From assembly GCF_028736175.1 (NCBI RefSeq), contig NZ_CP117880.1, positions 1,116,001 through 1,180,000 of the forward strand: a stretch of 64,000 bases of DNA, written 5' to 3'. The position numbers and the translations under genes are program-made. Under the pieces are notes generated by a model. That model was not told the origin of the DNA. It ran no database searches and was given only the letters and a program-made list of their open reading frames with translations. Positions within the stretch are counted from its first letter, which is position 1. Every line of letters begins with the position of its first letter. The stretch is from Sphingobacterium oryzagri (GTDB lineage Bacteria > Bacteroidota > Bacteroidia > Sphingobacteriales > Sphingobacteriaceae). This document shows, one piece after another, positions 44,283 to 53,455 of this stretch.

Positions 44283-46107
44283 GAATAATCTCTTTATGTG
44301 TTTGTATAAGATAATGAACAATATGTTTTGCCCAAGGTGTCGCCATATCGTTTCGTTTTCTTGATAACGAGTCGTTATCGAGCAGCACACCTTCTGTTGG
44401 GCTGCCGTAAAAAAATAATGGGGGCGAAGCTATGTGCGGTGCGCTGATAGCCCGGCCGTCTGTATCAAGTGCCGGCCCGCCAGGTTGATAGCGCTCGTTG
44501 CTGTGTGGCTGGATTAGTCCGTTGGCTAAAAGCGCACTGTAAAGCGGCGCGTTAGCCTGCTGAAGCTTTCCGCGCGCAATACGCGCATCAATGAGGTACG
44601 ACAGGGATTGTTGATCCTGATCATTCGTCCACATAAATTGCGCTGTTTCGGTATCGTAATGCATGCTCGCCCAAATCTCTGTACTAAACTGGATTACGCC
44701 CGCTTTGGCGAGTGCTATAATTTTTTGCATGTTTTCAACTGGCGGCCCGAAGCTGGTCCGGCAAAAAGCGCCCCAAAGTTCCTTATCGAGTACGCGCTGA
44801 CTTTCACCGGTAAGTCCACCATGATTGTAAATATCAGCAATCCAATTAGTAGCTTCGCGCCAAACGGCTGCCGCAGCCATTATCGGACTTTGCAGTTCAC
44901 CCAAACGCGCTTGTTCGATATTTGCTTCTATGTATGTTAGTACCGGATTCGATTCGGCATCGTATTCCGCATAGGAAGGAAATAACAAGTTTTCTAGCTG
45001 AAACCGTTGCGACGTAGGAAGCGAATCCGTATAAGCTTTTATAGCAGCTATGTCGCTTGTCTGCAGTAACGTACTGTAGTATGCAAAGTGCGCTTCTTGC
45101 TGTAACACCGGATAAATCTCCTCTTCAAAATCGATTTTTTGTCGTGCTGTGCTCGCTGCTAACTGCTTGAAATACTGAATAGTTTTCGGACGTAATTGAT
45201 AATGATTTCCTCCGTAAACTGGTCCGCGTGCCAAGATGGGCACATTTGTACGGCTACAGGCGACTATACGCGGTTCTTTTCCCGACGGAAGATATTCTCC
45301 TGAATCGGTAAATTTACCACCACGACCCTCGGTCAATTGCAGCGCTACATCAATAAACGTTAGCCCCAATCCCACAACCCCTACGGACGCTTGTGCTGGT
45401 ATGCTGTCTAGCTTGTGTACGGGATAAGCACGAGCAAAATAATTAGCCGGCATTTCCAGCAAATGTTTTTCGTTTTGCAGGAGGCTAGCGTTGCTGTAGC
45501 AATGACCCGTAGCTAAGAGTAGTTTATCGACTTGAAACGTCTGATGTTGATTCTCAAGCTGCAAATGAAAACCATGCTCGTAGCTTATCGTGCTTACTTT
45601 GCCGACGATGAAATGTACCTCTGCACAAGCGGGTTTGCTCGCGAGCAAGCCTTTTAACTGATCTTGCAAATAGCTACCTACTACCGCCCGTGATGCGTAG
45701 TCTGTTGGCTCAGGTTTGATGCCCGCTATTTGATGCGCTTCGATCCATTGCGTCAAATTTAGCTGTTGTTTCACCTCCGGGTTGATCGCTTCGCGGTTCC
45801 ACGCATCAATATTCCCGATACAATAGTTAATCAACAGGTAGTCTGCCTGATCAACTTGATAATTAGGACCACTCGCAAAATCTGGAGTTTCGTTAAACAA
45901 ATAGATCCGTATTGGTTCGGTAAGCTGCTGTGATTGCATCTCCATAAAAAGTCGCTCCAGCGCGTAAAAGCCTTTAGGGCCACCGCCTACTATACCGACC
46001 ACCAGCTCATCGCCGAAGCGCGATGCTTTTGATTCGCTAATATGCTGTTGAATAGCGTAGCGCGCGCTTCTGGCGTTCTGGTCTATGTGCTCCGTTTTCC
46101 AGATCAT
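44260..46107 (-). CDS. FAD/NAD(P)-binding oxidoreductase-like protein
   Basis: 615 residues from ATG 46107, whose ATGA overlaps the stop of the synthase gene. N-terminal dinucleotide site GIVGGGPKGFYALERL (GGGPKG 41-46) and a second Rossmann motif GVVGLGLTFIDVALQLTEG; this is the NAD_binding_9 (FAD-NAD(P)) family. GPVYGGNHYQLRP and TSFGPPVENMQKI are family-specific blocks. Such proteins occur with amino acid or siderophore biosynthesis genes and probably act as oxidoreductase or N-hydroxylase-like enzymes; the reaction is unknown. In this operon it could do the oxidative step done by SbnB in staphyloferrin B synthesis. Confidence 0.78.
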   Translation of the reverse strand: MIWKTEHIDQNARSARYAIQQHISESKASRFGDELVVGIVGGGPKGFYALERLFMEMQSQQLTEPIRIYLFNETPDFASGPNYQVDQADYLLINYCIGNIDAWNREAINPEVKQQLNLTQWIEAHQIAGIKPEPTDYASRAVVGSYLQDQLKGLLASKPACAEVHFIVGKVSTISYEHGFHLQLENQHQTFQVDKLLLATGHCYSNASLLQNEKHLLEMPANYFARAYPVHKLDSIPAQASVGVVGLGLTFIDVALQLTEGRGGKFTDSGEYLPSGKEPRIVACSRTNVPILARGPVYGGNHYQLRPKTIQYFKQLAASTARQKIDFEEEIYPVLQQEAHFAYYSTLLQTSDIAAIKAYTDSLPTSQRFQLENLLFPSYAEYDAESNPVLTYIEANIEQARLGELQSPIMAAAAVWREATNWIADIYNHGGLTGESQRVLDKELWGAFCRTSFGPPVENMQKIIALAKAGVIQFSTEIWASMHYDTETAQFMWTNDQDQQSLSYLIDARIARGKLQQANAPLYSALLANGLIQPHSNERYQPGGPALDTDGRAISAPHIASPPLFFYGSPTEGVLLDNDSLSRKRNDMATPWAKHIVHYLIQTHKEIIHENYNGR

Positions 46108-47084
46108 AGTTTGTTGCTTTGTGGAAAATGTTGTGCTGCCCAATCGTCAGAGTAGACCGTATCAAGATAGCGCTCACCATTATCCGGGATAATCGCCACC
46201 ACGGTTGCATCCGGTTCTAAACGCGGTAGATAGCGCTCCATAGCTTTCACGACGGCGCCCGAGGAACCGCCAGCCAGAATGCTTTCCCGATCGAGTAACA
46301 GTTTGCAACCTGCTATACAAACCTCATCCGAGACATGTACCACATCATGCACTTGTTCGATTTTCAAAAAGTGCGATTTTCTACTGGCGCCCATGCCGGG
46401 TATCAATCTGGCGTTAGCCTGATCTTTGAAAATTAAGCTGCCTTCCGCATCAACTGCAATAATTTTTGTGTGTGCGCCGTAGCGCTCTATTGCATCTGCA
46501 AAACCACGTAAGGTGCCACAAGTACTGGTCGGAATAAAAAGGTAGTCTGGTGCCATTCCCAAATCTTGGATAATTTCAGCTAGCGTCTGCTCCTGTGCGG
46601 CAGGACTATCCATATTATGGTATTGATCTGGCCAAAAGCTATTTGGAATTTCAGTCAACAATTCGCGCACTTTCTCCAATCGCGAGTTGAGATAACCACC
46701 TTGTCCATCATGCTGCGCAACTTTGACGATATTTGCACGAAAGGTTGTCAAGATTTTCTCGGCTAATGGATTGATGTGTGGGTCGGTAACCAATAACAAA
46801 CGTAAGCCGTAATAATGGCAGATCCGCGCCAAACCGATGCCCATATTTCCCGATGTAGATTCGATTAGCACAGTATCTTTCGTGATCTTACCTTGTTCCA
46901 TCGCGCGCTGCACAATTTGTAAAGCAGATCGATCTTTAATGCTGCCTCCCGGGTTGAGTAACTCCAGTTTTCCAAAAATGGTAGCCGTCGCAGGGCTAAA
47001 CAGCCGATTGAATCTAACCAAAGGCGTGTTTCCTATGCAAGACAATATATTGTCGGCATGCTGTTTAATTTCCGTGATTTGCAT
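46104..47084 (-). CDS. SbnA-like PLP-dependent synthase (cysteine-synthase fold)
   Basis: 326 residues, fold II of PLP enzymes: NTPLVRFNRL, PLP Lys50 in NPGGSIKDRSAL, ESTSGNMGIGLA phosphate loop, and DNGERYLDTVYSDDW near the end. It resembles SbnA (2,3-diaminopropionate biosynthesis, O-phosphoserine plus glutamate) more than CysK: the sequence IPTSTCGTLRGFADAIERYG and ILAGGSSGAVVKAMERYLP match SbnA-type enzymes. First gene of a coupled three-gene operon on the minus strand. A cysteine synthase function is the alternative. Confidence 0.82.
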   Translation of the reverse strand: MQITEIKQHADNILSCIGNTPLVRFNRLFSPATATIFGKLELLNPGGSIKDRSALQIVQRAMEQGKITKDTVLIESTSGNMGIGLARICHYYGLRLLLVTDPHINPLAEKILTTFRANIVKVAQHDGQGGYLNSRLEKVRELLTEIPNSFWPDQYHNMDSPAAQEQTLAEIIQDLGMAPDYLFIPTSTCGTLRGFADAIERYGAHTKIIAVDAEGSLIFKDQANARLIPGMGASRKSHFLKIEQVHDVVHVSDEVCIAGCKLLLDRESILAGGSSGAVVKAMERYLPRLEPDATVVAIIPDNGERYLDTVYSDDWAAQHFPQSNKL

Positions 47085-47163
47085 ATATCATGTTCTAATC
47101 TGTTGCGCCATAGTGGAAATCCATCGTTGATATGTTGCCATGTGCCGATTTTTTTTGTCGTTT

Positions 47164-47198
47164 TTTGGCGCATATCGCCGATTTTTCACGTAAATTTG
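47164..47198 (+). promoter_or_regulatory. Candidate promoter with small palindrome upstream of the ATPase gene
   Basis: TAAATTTG (47191-47198) is a perfect -7 box; TTTG at 47164-47167 is a weakly spaced -33 box. GGCGCATATCGCC (47167-47179) is a palindrome lying between them, a possible operator. The region separates the divergent SbnA-like operon and the ATPase gene. Confidence 0.4.
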
Positions 47199-47292
47199 TC
47201 GCTGTAGTAGAACGATATTGACTAGCCAATAGTTCAACAACCCACCTAATTATATTTCAATAGATTTCATTTTGATATTAACGTGATTGTAT

Positions 47293-47859
47293 ATGGGATT
47301 TTTTGTGATCACCGGAGGCCCGGGCGTAGGAAAGTCGGCGCTGATAGCAGCGCTAAAATTAGCTGGCTATAAGATTGTTGCAGAAGATGCTCGTGCGATC
47401 ATCAAAGCCGAGCAGCAAAGCGATGGTGACGCGCTACCTTGGAAAAATAAGCATAAATACCTTGACCGGATGCTTGAGTGGGGCTTGCAGCATTACACGC
47501 AAGCGCTTGAGCAACACGACGGAGAACCGATTTTCTTTGATCGTAGTCTTGTTGATGCGCTGTGCTATGCTGCGATGGAAGATTTGCGTGTAGCGCCGGC
47601 ACAGCTCGCTCGTGCAACGGCATGCCGTTATGAAAAGCTCGTTTTTATCCTACCACCTTGGGAAGCAATCTATGAAAACGATGCACAGCGGAAACAATCT
47701 TGGGGCGTGGCCGAGCAAACATATAGCTGGTTGACGCAAACCTACACGCAGTTGGGTTACACATTGATCGAGGTGCCAAAAGTCAGTGTGCCCGAGCGGT
47801 GTGCCGTTGTTATTGCGCAGGTAAAGCACTTTCGACAGCTACTCGTTGCAGAACCTTGA
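47293..47859 (+). CDS. AAA_28-type small ATPase
   Basis: 188 residues from ATG 47293 (TTG 47287 is less likely). Walker A GGPGVGKSA (8-16), then FFDRSLVDALCYAAME (the catalytic Asp-Arg region of P-loop kinase-like enzymes) and FILPPWEAIYENDAQRKQSW. This matches the AAA_28 family (NadR-kinase-like ATPases). Probably phosphorylates or activates a small molecule; substrate unknown. Confidence 0.8.
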   Translation: MGFFVITGGPGVGKSALIAALKLAGYKIVAEDARAIIKAEQQSDGDALPWKNKHKYLDRMLEWGLQHYTQALEQHDGEPIFFDRSLVDALCYAAMEDLRVAPAQLARATACRYEKLVFILPPWEAIYENDAQRKQSWGVAEQTYSWLTQTYTQLGYTLIEVPKVSVPERCAVVIAQVKHFRQLLVAEP

Positions 47860-47871
47860 TCGGCCACTACA

Positions 47872-48060
47872 CTATTCGGGAAGATGTACATCGGGTAAAG
47901 TTCGCTTCAAGAGGAAGTAGAAGATTATATCTTTTCCGTACGCAATTTGATCGACATAAACCCAACCTTCGTTAGCCATCGCATTAAGTGCCGTAGATAG
48001 CCGTGTAAATTGGCGTTCGCATTCATTTTCATCCGTCAAGAAGTAAAACCCATCGTCCAC
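47872..48060 (-). CDS. Small DUF4177-like protein
   Basis: 62 residues, starting with GTG at 48060. The core TALNAMANEGWVYVDQIAYGKDIIFYFLLKR has the 'LN.l...GW.lv......d....ilkR' pattern of DUF4177 proteins. No further domains. Convergent with the ATPase gene (12 bp). The assignment is weak because of length and a non-ATG start. Confidence 0.45.
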   Translation of the reverse strand: MDDGFYFLTDENECERQFTRLSTALNAMANEGWVYVDQIAYGKDIIFYFLLKRTLPDVHLPE

Positions 48061-48071
48061 AGCGAGGTTAC

Positions 48072-48112
48072 GAAAAAACGAGCCTTACTGTTGATCACTA
48101 GCAAAGCTCGTT
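48072..48112 (-). terminator. Terminator of trxB
   Basis: On the minus strand GAACGAGC... pairs with GCTCGTT (arms 48106-48112 and 48077-48083), followed by a run of T (48078-48073). It lies 20 bp after the trxB stop. Confidence 0.6.
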
Positions 48113-48131
48113 CGTTTGTTTACAAATGATT

Positions 48132-49127
48132 TTATACCTGATGTTGCAGCGGCAACTGCACGGTTTCCTGGTCTTCTTTTGCTGCAAGGTAGCGCTCGGC
48201 TTCCAAAGCCGCCATGCAGCCTGTACCGGCAGCGGTGATAGCCTGTCGGTATTGATGATCTTGCACATCGCCGCAGGCAAATACACCTGCAATGTTGGTT
48301 TTCGTGGAATTAGCCTGCGTGATTAGATAGCCGGTTTCATCCATCGTTAACTGCCCCGTAAACAGCGCGGTATTGGGCTGGTGACCGATGGCAACAAAAA
48401 ATCCGGTCACGCACAATGTTTTGCCTTCTTGCTGCTTTTCTCGGTCGAACGTCCGTATGCCGGTCACACCCGTCTCATTACCGACAATTTCTAAGGTCTC
48501 CGTATTGTACAACACCTCGATATTTTCAGTTTTCAACACTCGGTTTACCATAGCCTTTGACGCACGAAATTCATCCCGGCGAACTAACATATAAACTTTT
48601 CGGCAAAGTTTCGCCAAATAGGTAGCTTCCTCGGCTGCGGTATCACCAGCACCCACAATCGCTACATCTTGTCCTTTAAAGAAGAATCCATCACAGACGG
48701 CACAAGCTGAAACACCAAAACCATTGAACTTTTCTTCTGATGGAATGCCCAGCCATTTGGCTGTTGCGCCGGTTGCGATAACTACGGTATCGGCCGTAAA
48801 ATTTTTTGATCCATCGATTTCCACTTGATGCACGCCCGCTTCCTTAGAAAATAGTACCTTGGTTACATATCCAAAACGAATGTCTGCGCCAAAGCGCTCG
48901 GCTTGCATTTTAAGGTCTTCCATAAGCACAGGGCCGGTAATTCCTTGAGGATACCCCGGAAAATTATCAACTTCTGTGGTTTGCGTCAGTTGTCCGCCAG
49001 GTACTATGCCGGTATAAACTACCGGATTAAGTTCTGCTCGAGCCGCATAAATGGCTGCCGTGTATCCAGCCGGTCCCGAGCCAATTATAAGACATTTGAT
49101 ATGCCCTACGTACTCATTGTATGTCAT
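48132..49127 (-). CDS. trxB: Thioredoxin-disulfide reductase
   Basis: 331 residues. FAD site GSGPAGYTAAIYAAR (16-30), redox pair Cys142/Cys145 in CAVCDG, NADPH site GAGDTAAEEATYL, and the conserved ending FACGDVQDHQYRQAITAAGTG. It reduces thioredoxin with NADPH in the cytosol and sustains thiol balance. Followed by its own terminator. Confidence 0.96.
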   Translation of the reverse strand: MTYNEYVGHIKCLIIGSGPAGYTAAIYAARAELNPVVYTGIVPGGQLTQTTEVDNFPGYPQGITGPVLMEDLKMQAERFGADIRFGYVTKVLFSKEAGVHQVEIDGSKNFTADTVVIATGATAKWLGIPSEEKFNGFGVSACAVCDGFFFKGQDVAIVGAGDTAAEEATYLAKLCRKVYMLVRRDEFRASKAMVNRVLKTENIEVLYNTETLEIVGNETGVTGIRTFDREKQQEGKTLCVTGFFVAIGHQPNTALFTGQLTMDETGYLITQANSTKTNIAGVFACGDVQDHQYRQAITAAGTGCMAALEAERYLAAKEDQETVQLPLQHQV

Positions 49128-49438
49128 CGTAAATGTTTGATTTCTTATTTGATTGCCTTTACAAAACTACAGGATGTTAAAGCCCTTATCTGCTGTTTTG
49201 TTAACTTTCGAATATTTAATGGAAATAGAGAATTTCTGGCCCATTCAATCTGATTATTTTCTTGTATTACGTTTGTATTTTTGATTTTTTTATGGAATTG
49301 ATGATTAACTATTGTTAATTATATGTTTTGTGGCAAGATTTGTAATAATATATCTAGGTTGATTATCTCTAGTAGAGCGTAGTCAAATTTAGACCGTATA
49401 GCAAACCTGTATCATACACGATCAACATAACTATTACA
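49128..49438. other. Divergent promoter region, no gene
   Basis: About 310 bp, AT-rich, between trxB and the DsbD-N gene. It must carry promoters for both, but no box stands out clearly (TTTTGTGG near 49326 and AATATAT near 49347 are possible). Confidence 0.4.
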
Positions 49439-49888
49439 ATGAAAAAATTAGGTTTATCCATCGCCCTGCTGCTTTTAGCGGTTACGGCGACCGTAGCGCA
49501 GATTCACAATCCGGTAAAATGGTCGGTGGCGTCAAAAAAATTAAATAGTAAAGAAGCTGTCGTATTTATCAAGGCAACTATTCAGCAAGGTTGGCATATT
49601 TACGGGCTTGATGTGCCCGAAGGTGGACCAATATCAACCAGCTTTACATTCAGTCCTTCCAAAGAATATACATTAAATGGCAAGGTAGCTGCACCAGCTC
49701 CCAAAAGTAAATACGAAAAAGATTTCAAGATGAACGTACCTTACTACCCTGGTGAAGTTACTTTTCAACAAAAAGTCAAATTGGTGAAAGGACAAACCAG
49801 CGTGAAGGGATCCGTAGAGTTTATGGCCTGCGATAAGTCGCAGTGTCTTCCTCCGGATGAATACAGCTTTAATGTTGCAATAAAGTAA
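49439..49888 (+). CDS. Stand-alone DsbD N-terminal-domain protein
   Basis: 149 residues; signal peptide MKKLGLSIALLLLAVTATVAQ. The rest is the DsbD alpha/DsbC-like N-domain: GWHIYGLDVPEGGPISTSF and FMACDKSQCLPPDE, with the two conserved cysteines. No membrane DsbD part follows, unlike full-length DsbD. It may take electrons from a membrane DsbD-type protein, or bind a periplasmic partner such as the TlpA-like proteins. A clear terminator lies 120 bp downstream. Confidence 0.82.
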   Translation: MKKLGLSIALLLLAVTATVAQIHNPVKWSVASKKLNSKEAVVFIKATIQQGWHIYGLDVPEGGPISTSFTFSPSKEYTLNGKVAAPAPKSKYEKDFKMNVPYYPGEVTFQQKVKLVKGQTSVKGSVEFMACDKSQCLPPDEYSFNVAIK

Positions 49889-50008
49889 GACATGAACATC
49901 TTGGATTTTAGTGATGAGTACTATCACTGAAATGACCGGATGGAGGGATAGTGCAAGCCTATCCAAAAGAAAATACCGCACAAAGGTATTGTTGTTTAGT
50001 TAGTGAAA

Positions 50009-50042
50009 TAAGGCTGCCTCGCCCGAGTGCAGCCTTTATTTT
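50009..50042 (+). terminator. Terminator after the DsbD-N gene
   Basis: AAGGCTGC (50010-50017) pairs with GCAGCCTT (50029-50036) and is followed by TATTTT. Confidence 0.75.
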
Positions 50043-50124
50043 GTGGACCTACCTGTTGTTTTGCTTTCTGGAAAACAATCTTCGGCGTTGACTGTGCTTA
50101 CAAATACACCCTTTTAAAATAGCT

Positions 50125-50532
50125 ATGAAAGCAAAAGTAAATTTTATCACCTTGGCTGTTAAAGATCTGGCGGCGTCCAAATTATTTTATGAACAAGCTT
50201 TTGAATTTCCGGTCGGCGAGGTTAGCCACGAGCTGTGTCTTTTCAATTTAGAAGACGATTTTTACCTGGCGTTGCAGCAAACAGACGCCCAGCTGCCTCA
50301 GGCTACCGCATTGGAAACTTCGGTTAATTCTGCTGGTTTCATCTTGAGTCACCAAACCGGCAGCGTTGAAGAAGTCGACGCAATCGTTGCGCAAGCAACT
50401 GGGCATGGAGCCGTCGAAGTTTCTACGCTGCGCGAGGAGTGGGGTTATGCCGTAACCATCACCGATCTGGATGGACACCATTGGGAAATTGTCTATACGG
50501 CGCATGACGCAACACGCAACGAAAATGAATAA
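50125..50532 (+). CDS. VOC-family (glyoxalase-like) protein
   Basis: 135 residues with two VOC units: VNFITLAVKDLAASKLFYEQAFEF and a closing VTITDLDGHHWEIVYT. Metal-type His/Glu residues are present (HHWEIV). Small-molecule binding or dioxygenase/lyase activity is possible; the substrate is unknown. Alone on its transcript, ~60 bp before the next gene. Confidence 0.8.
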   Translation: MKAKVNFITLAVKDLAASKLFYEQAFEFPVGEVSHELCLFNLEDDFYLALQQTDAQLPQATALETSVNSAGFILSHQTGSVEEVDAIVAQATGHGAVEVSTLREEWGYAVTITDLDGHHWEIVYTAHDATRNENE

Positions 50533-50592
50533 TTGACTATTTTATTACAAAAGTCAAAACGTAAAGCGACATGGCTTTGCTAATTTTGGCAC

Positions 50593-51312
50593 ATGTTACG
50601 TCCAACACACTTATCAATATTAGAAATTCTGCTATTGATCTTCACGTCCACGTTAGTTGCGTCAGGCATCGTGATTGCAAATATCAACAGCGTTTGGTTT
50701 GAAGAGGTTTATGCTGTTGAAGATGGCTTTGTAGAAAACTGGACTTTAGTGCCCTTGTTAGTTGCTTGCTGTTATGCCCTCTATAACTTAGCAACGCTGG
50801 GTAAGCACCGCCACTGGCATTTTAAATCGTTGATGGTTTTGATTGCGCTGTTTTGTTTTTTTGTGGCTGGCGAAGAAATCAGTTGGGGGCAGCGTATCTT
50901 TCAGATCGAGAGTTCGACCTTTTTCAAAGTCAATAATACACAGGCGGAAACGAACCTGCATAATATGGTGATAGGCGATAAGAAAGTGAACAAAATTATC
51001 TTTTCGCAATTGTTGACGGTACTTGTAGCGATCTACCTCTTCGTGTTGCCTTGGTTGTACCGAAAAAATAAGACCATACGGCATTATGTCGATCTGTACG
51101 GTGTACCTATCGCTCAGCTTTACCAAGTGATTGCTTGTTTTATTTTGTTTAGTTCAATTTTGCTTATTCCATCAGGCAAAAATGCTGAAATTTTAGAAGC
51201 CGGTATCACGACATTATTTCTGCTCATTTTTCTATTTCCGTATAATGCACTTGCTTTCAAGCGTAAGGCTGCTGTGCGTTTTGTTCCACTGGAAAAAGGA
51301 CTGGTATGTTAA
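50593..51312 (+). CDS. Uncharacterised membrane protein
   Basis: 239 residues with 6 hydrophobic segments. Conserved-looking loop VEDGFVENWT and GEEISWGQRIFQIES, followed by NNTQAETNLHNM, suggest a family with charged residues in the membrane, but I cannot name it. A TAATTTTG -7 box (50581-50588) ends 5 bp before the ATG, so the mRNA may be leaderless. Overlaps the next gene by 7 bp. Confidence 0.6.
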   Translation: MLRPTHLSILEILLLIFTSTLVASGIVIANINSVWFEEVYAVEDGFVENWTLVPLLVACCYALYNLATLGKHRHWHFKSLMVLIALFCFFVAGEEISWGQRIFQIESSTFFKVNNTQAETNLHNMVIGDKKVNKIIFSQLLTVLVAIYLFVLPWLYRKNKTIRHYVDLYGVPIAQLYQVIACFILFSSILLIPSGKNAEILEAGITTLFLLIFLFPYNALAFKRKAAVRFVPLEKGLVC

Positions 51313-51887
51313 ATACAGCTAGATATTTAAGGCTTGTACTGGTTGCTGTTTTTCTTTGTTCGCTGATGAAGGTGTCCGCCCAAATTGGCGCTGGTTTACG
51401 CTTCGGTGGAAATTTATCACAGCTGGATGGTGACGCTTTTCGATCGGCCAAAAAAGTTGGCCTTCAAGCCGGTCTGGCTTTCCATTACAACTTTTCAAAA
51501 AATCTTGCGTTGCAAGTAGAGCCTTCGTTTAACATCAGTCGTGTGCGTGCGAATGAAAGCACGGCACACGAGCCAGCGGGCATCGCGAAAGGAACGAAAT
51601 CGTTATCCTATTTCCAACTTCCGGTCTTTGCAAAGTTGTGTATTACGCGCGGTTTTTCGTTGATGGTTGGCCCAGAATTTAGCCACTTGCTCAACGAATC
51701 GCGTTACCGGTTGAATAACAATCATCCTGCATTTAAAGATGCTATGCGCATTGGCTACAGTGTAGGTCTTGAACTTGGCGCTATCTATTTTCGCTATCAC
51801 GAAGTAAAGCGGGTTAGCAACGTATACAGCGATTGGCATGCCGCGCTCGTGCAATATCAATTGGGGATCAAATGGGATCTTTTCTAA
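51306..51887 (+). CDS. PorT-like outer-membrane beta-barrel protein
   Basis: 193 residues; signal peptide (VAVFLCSLMKVSAQ), then alternating strands starting GAGLRFGGNLSQLDG, with FHYNFSKNLALQVEPSFNIS and YFQLPVFAKLCI, and ending YQLGIKWDLF with C-terminal Phe. This is the small porin-like (OMP_b-brl_2/PorT-type) family, 8-strand barrels of unknown transport function. Translationally coupled to the upstream membrane gene. Confidence 0.8.
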   Translation: MLNTARYLRLVLVAVFLCSLMKVSAQIGAGLRFGGNLSQLDGDAFRSAKKVGLQAGLAFHYNFSKNLALQVEPSFNISRVRANESTAHEPAGIAKGTKSLSYFQLPVFAKLCITRGFSLMVGPEFSHLLNESRYRLNNNHPAFKDAMRIGYSVGLELGAIYFRYHEVKRVSNVYSDWHAALVQYQLGIKWDLF

Positions 51888-52014
51888 GCCAGCGAGCTTG
51901 CTTATCTGTTTTGGTTTAAAAACGCTGTTTTTTGGCGCGTAGTCGACAGGCGAAAGCCAAATAAATGGTACAATTTCTGCTATTGCTGTAGCTATGCTAT
52001 ACGCATACTGAAAT

Positions 52015-53271
52015 ATGCTCCACGGTTATTGGTTTTCAAAAGTTGATAGGTTTGCGTTTTTTTTGATGGCTGCACTGTGTATGTGTGGTTTAGCGGCTTT
52101 TGGCCAGCGTCCAGTGCATGAGATCGAGGTAACAAAGTTTGTCGTGGATACGAGCAAGCAGCTTGATTTGATTGACTTGGGAAAGCGCCTCTTCAAAATT
52201 AAGCCACCTGCTGCGGTGGATAGCACTGGTCAAAAAATCTATTTTTCCATTCTTCCTTTTTCTCAAAATGTTCCCGGTGGTGGTCATGCTCTCATTACGT
52301 CTACCACGGCTGGTTTTTATCTGGGCGATCGAAAAACCACCTACATTTCCCGCATTAACTTTATGCCCTATACTAATTTTGGAAGACGCATCGGCATTCC
52401 GATACGTTCTTACATTTGGTTAAAGGAAAATAGCTGGGTTATTGATGGGGATATTCGCTTGCTTAAATATCCGCATGAAACCTGGGGTTTGGGACGCGAG
52501 CACGCTGGAGACGAAAAAATTATGCTCGATTACACCTACCTGCGCTTTTATCAACATGCGTTAAAACGCGTAAAAGGTGGTTTTTTCATGGGACTGGGTT
52601 ATGACTTAGATTATCGTATGAGTCTGCGTAGCCGGAGTGAAACTTCCTTGGCAGATTTTACTTCCTATCCTTACGGTACAGAAGCGGGCAAATCCTACAT
52701 TTCTTCGGGTTTAAGCATCAACATGATTTACGACACACGGGCAAATTCCATCAATGCCTGGGATGGTAATTACGCCAACCTGCAATTTAGGATCAATCCT
52801 AAATTTATGGGCAGCACCCAATCGTGGCAATCGCTATTTGTGGAAACTAGGCGTTACCATCGACTCACGGACGACCCAAACAGGCAAAATATGTTGGCCG
52901 TACGCAATTTTTTCTGGTCGGTATTCGGCAGTAAAGCGCCGTACATGGAATTGCCAAACCTGGGGTGGGATCCCTACAATAGTTCTGGAAGAGGGCTTCC
53001 GCTTAGCAGGTATCGTGGTAAGTCCATGTATTACATGGAAGGCGAATACCGCCGTGACATTACTGATAATGGTTTTTTAGGATTTGTGCTGTTCACCAAC
53101 CTCACGACCGTAAGCGGTCCGCAAAGCAGTTTGTTTTTAAACTGGAATCCGGGTGCGGGCGCAGGCGTACGTATCAAATTTAATAAAAAATCAGGAACTA
53201 ATATCGCCGTAGATTATGGTTTCAGTAAGCACCATCGCGGTATTCACCTTTCTTTAGGTGAGGTTTTTTAA
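52015..53271 (+). CDS. BamA/TamA-family outer-membrane protein
   Basis: 418 residues; signal segment (FFLMAALCMCGLAAFGQ). The body is a 16-strand barrel of the surface antigen (Omp85) family without POTRA domains: GLSINMIYDTRANSINAWDGNYANLQFRIN is the characteristic strand/loop, and the barrel ends RGIHLSLGEVF with terminal Phe. Single-barrel Omp85 proteins without POTRA occur often in Bacteroidota; function unknown. Followed by two hairpins. Confidence 0.82.
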   Translation: MLHGYWFSKVDRFAFFLMAALCMCGLAAFGQRPVHEIEVTKFVVDTSKQLDLIDLGKRLFKIKPPAAVDSTGQKIYFSILPFSQNVPGGGHALITSTTAGFYLGDRKTTYISRINFMPYTNFGRRIGIPIRSYIWLKENSWVIDGDIRLLKYPHETWGLGREHAGDEKIMLDYTYLRFYQHALKRVKGGFFMGLGYDLDYRMSLRSRSETSLADFTSYPYGTEAGKSYISSGLSINMIYDTRANSINAWDGNYANLQFRINPKFMGSTQSWQSLFVETRRYHRLTDDPNRQNMLAVRNFFWSVFGSKAPYMELPNLGWDPYNSSGRGLPLSRYRGKSMYYMEGEYRRDITDNGFLGFVLFTNLTTVSGPQSSLFLNWNPGAGAGVRIKFNKKSGTNIAVDYGFSKHHRGIHLSLGEVF

Positions 53272-53390
53272 TCGTAGCTTCAATTGCCTCTTTTTTCCAG
53301 AGGCAGCGCGCATATTTTACCGCATACAACGACGTTCTGCTTTCGGTGACTTCATTAACTGCCCGGTTGGAGACAGCTTACGAGTAAAGT

Positions 53391-53434
53391 TTTTCATAAC
53401 GGCTGCACTCGGCAAGAAGCAGCCGTTATGAAAA
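53391..53434. terminator. 16-bp perfect hairpin between convergent genes
   Basis: TTTTCATAACGGCTGC (53391-53406) and GCAGCCGTTATGAAAA (53419-53434) pair perfectly around a 12-bp loop. It lies between the barrel gene (plus) and the receiver gene (minus) and would terminate both. Confidence 0.7.
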
Positions 53435-53455
53435 GGTTTAAGCTCTTTCAATGCG

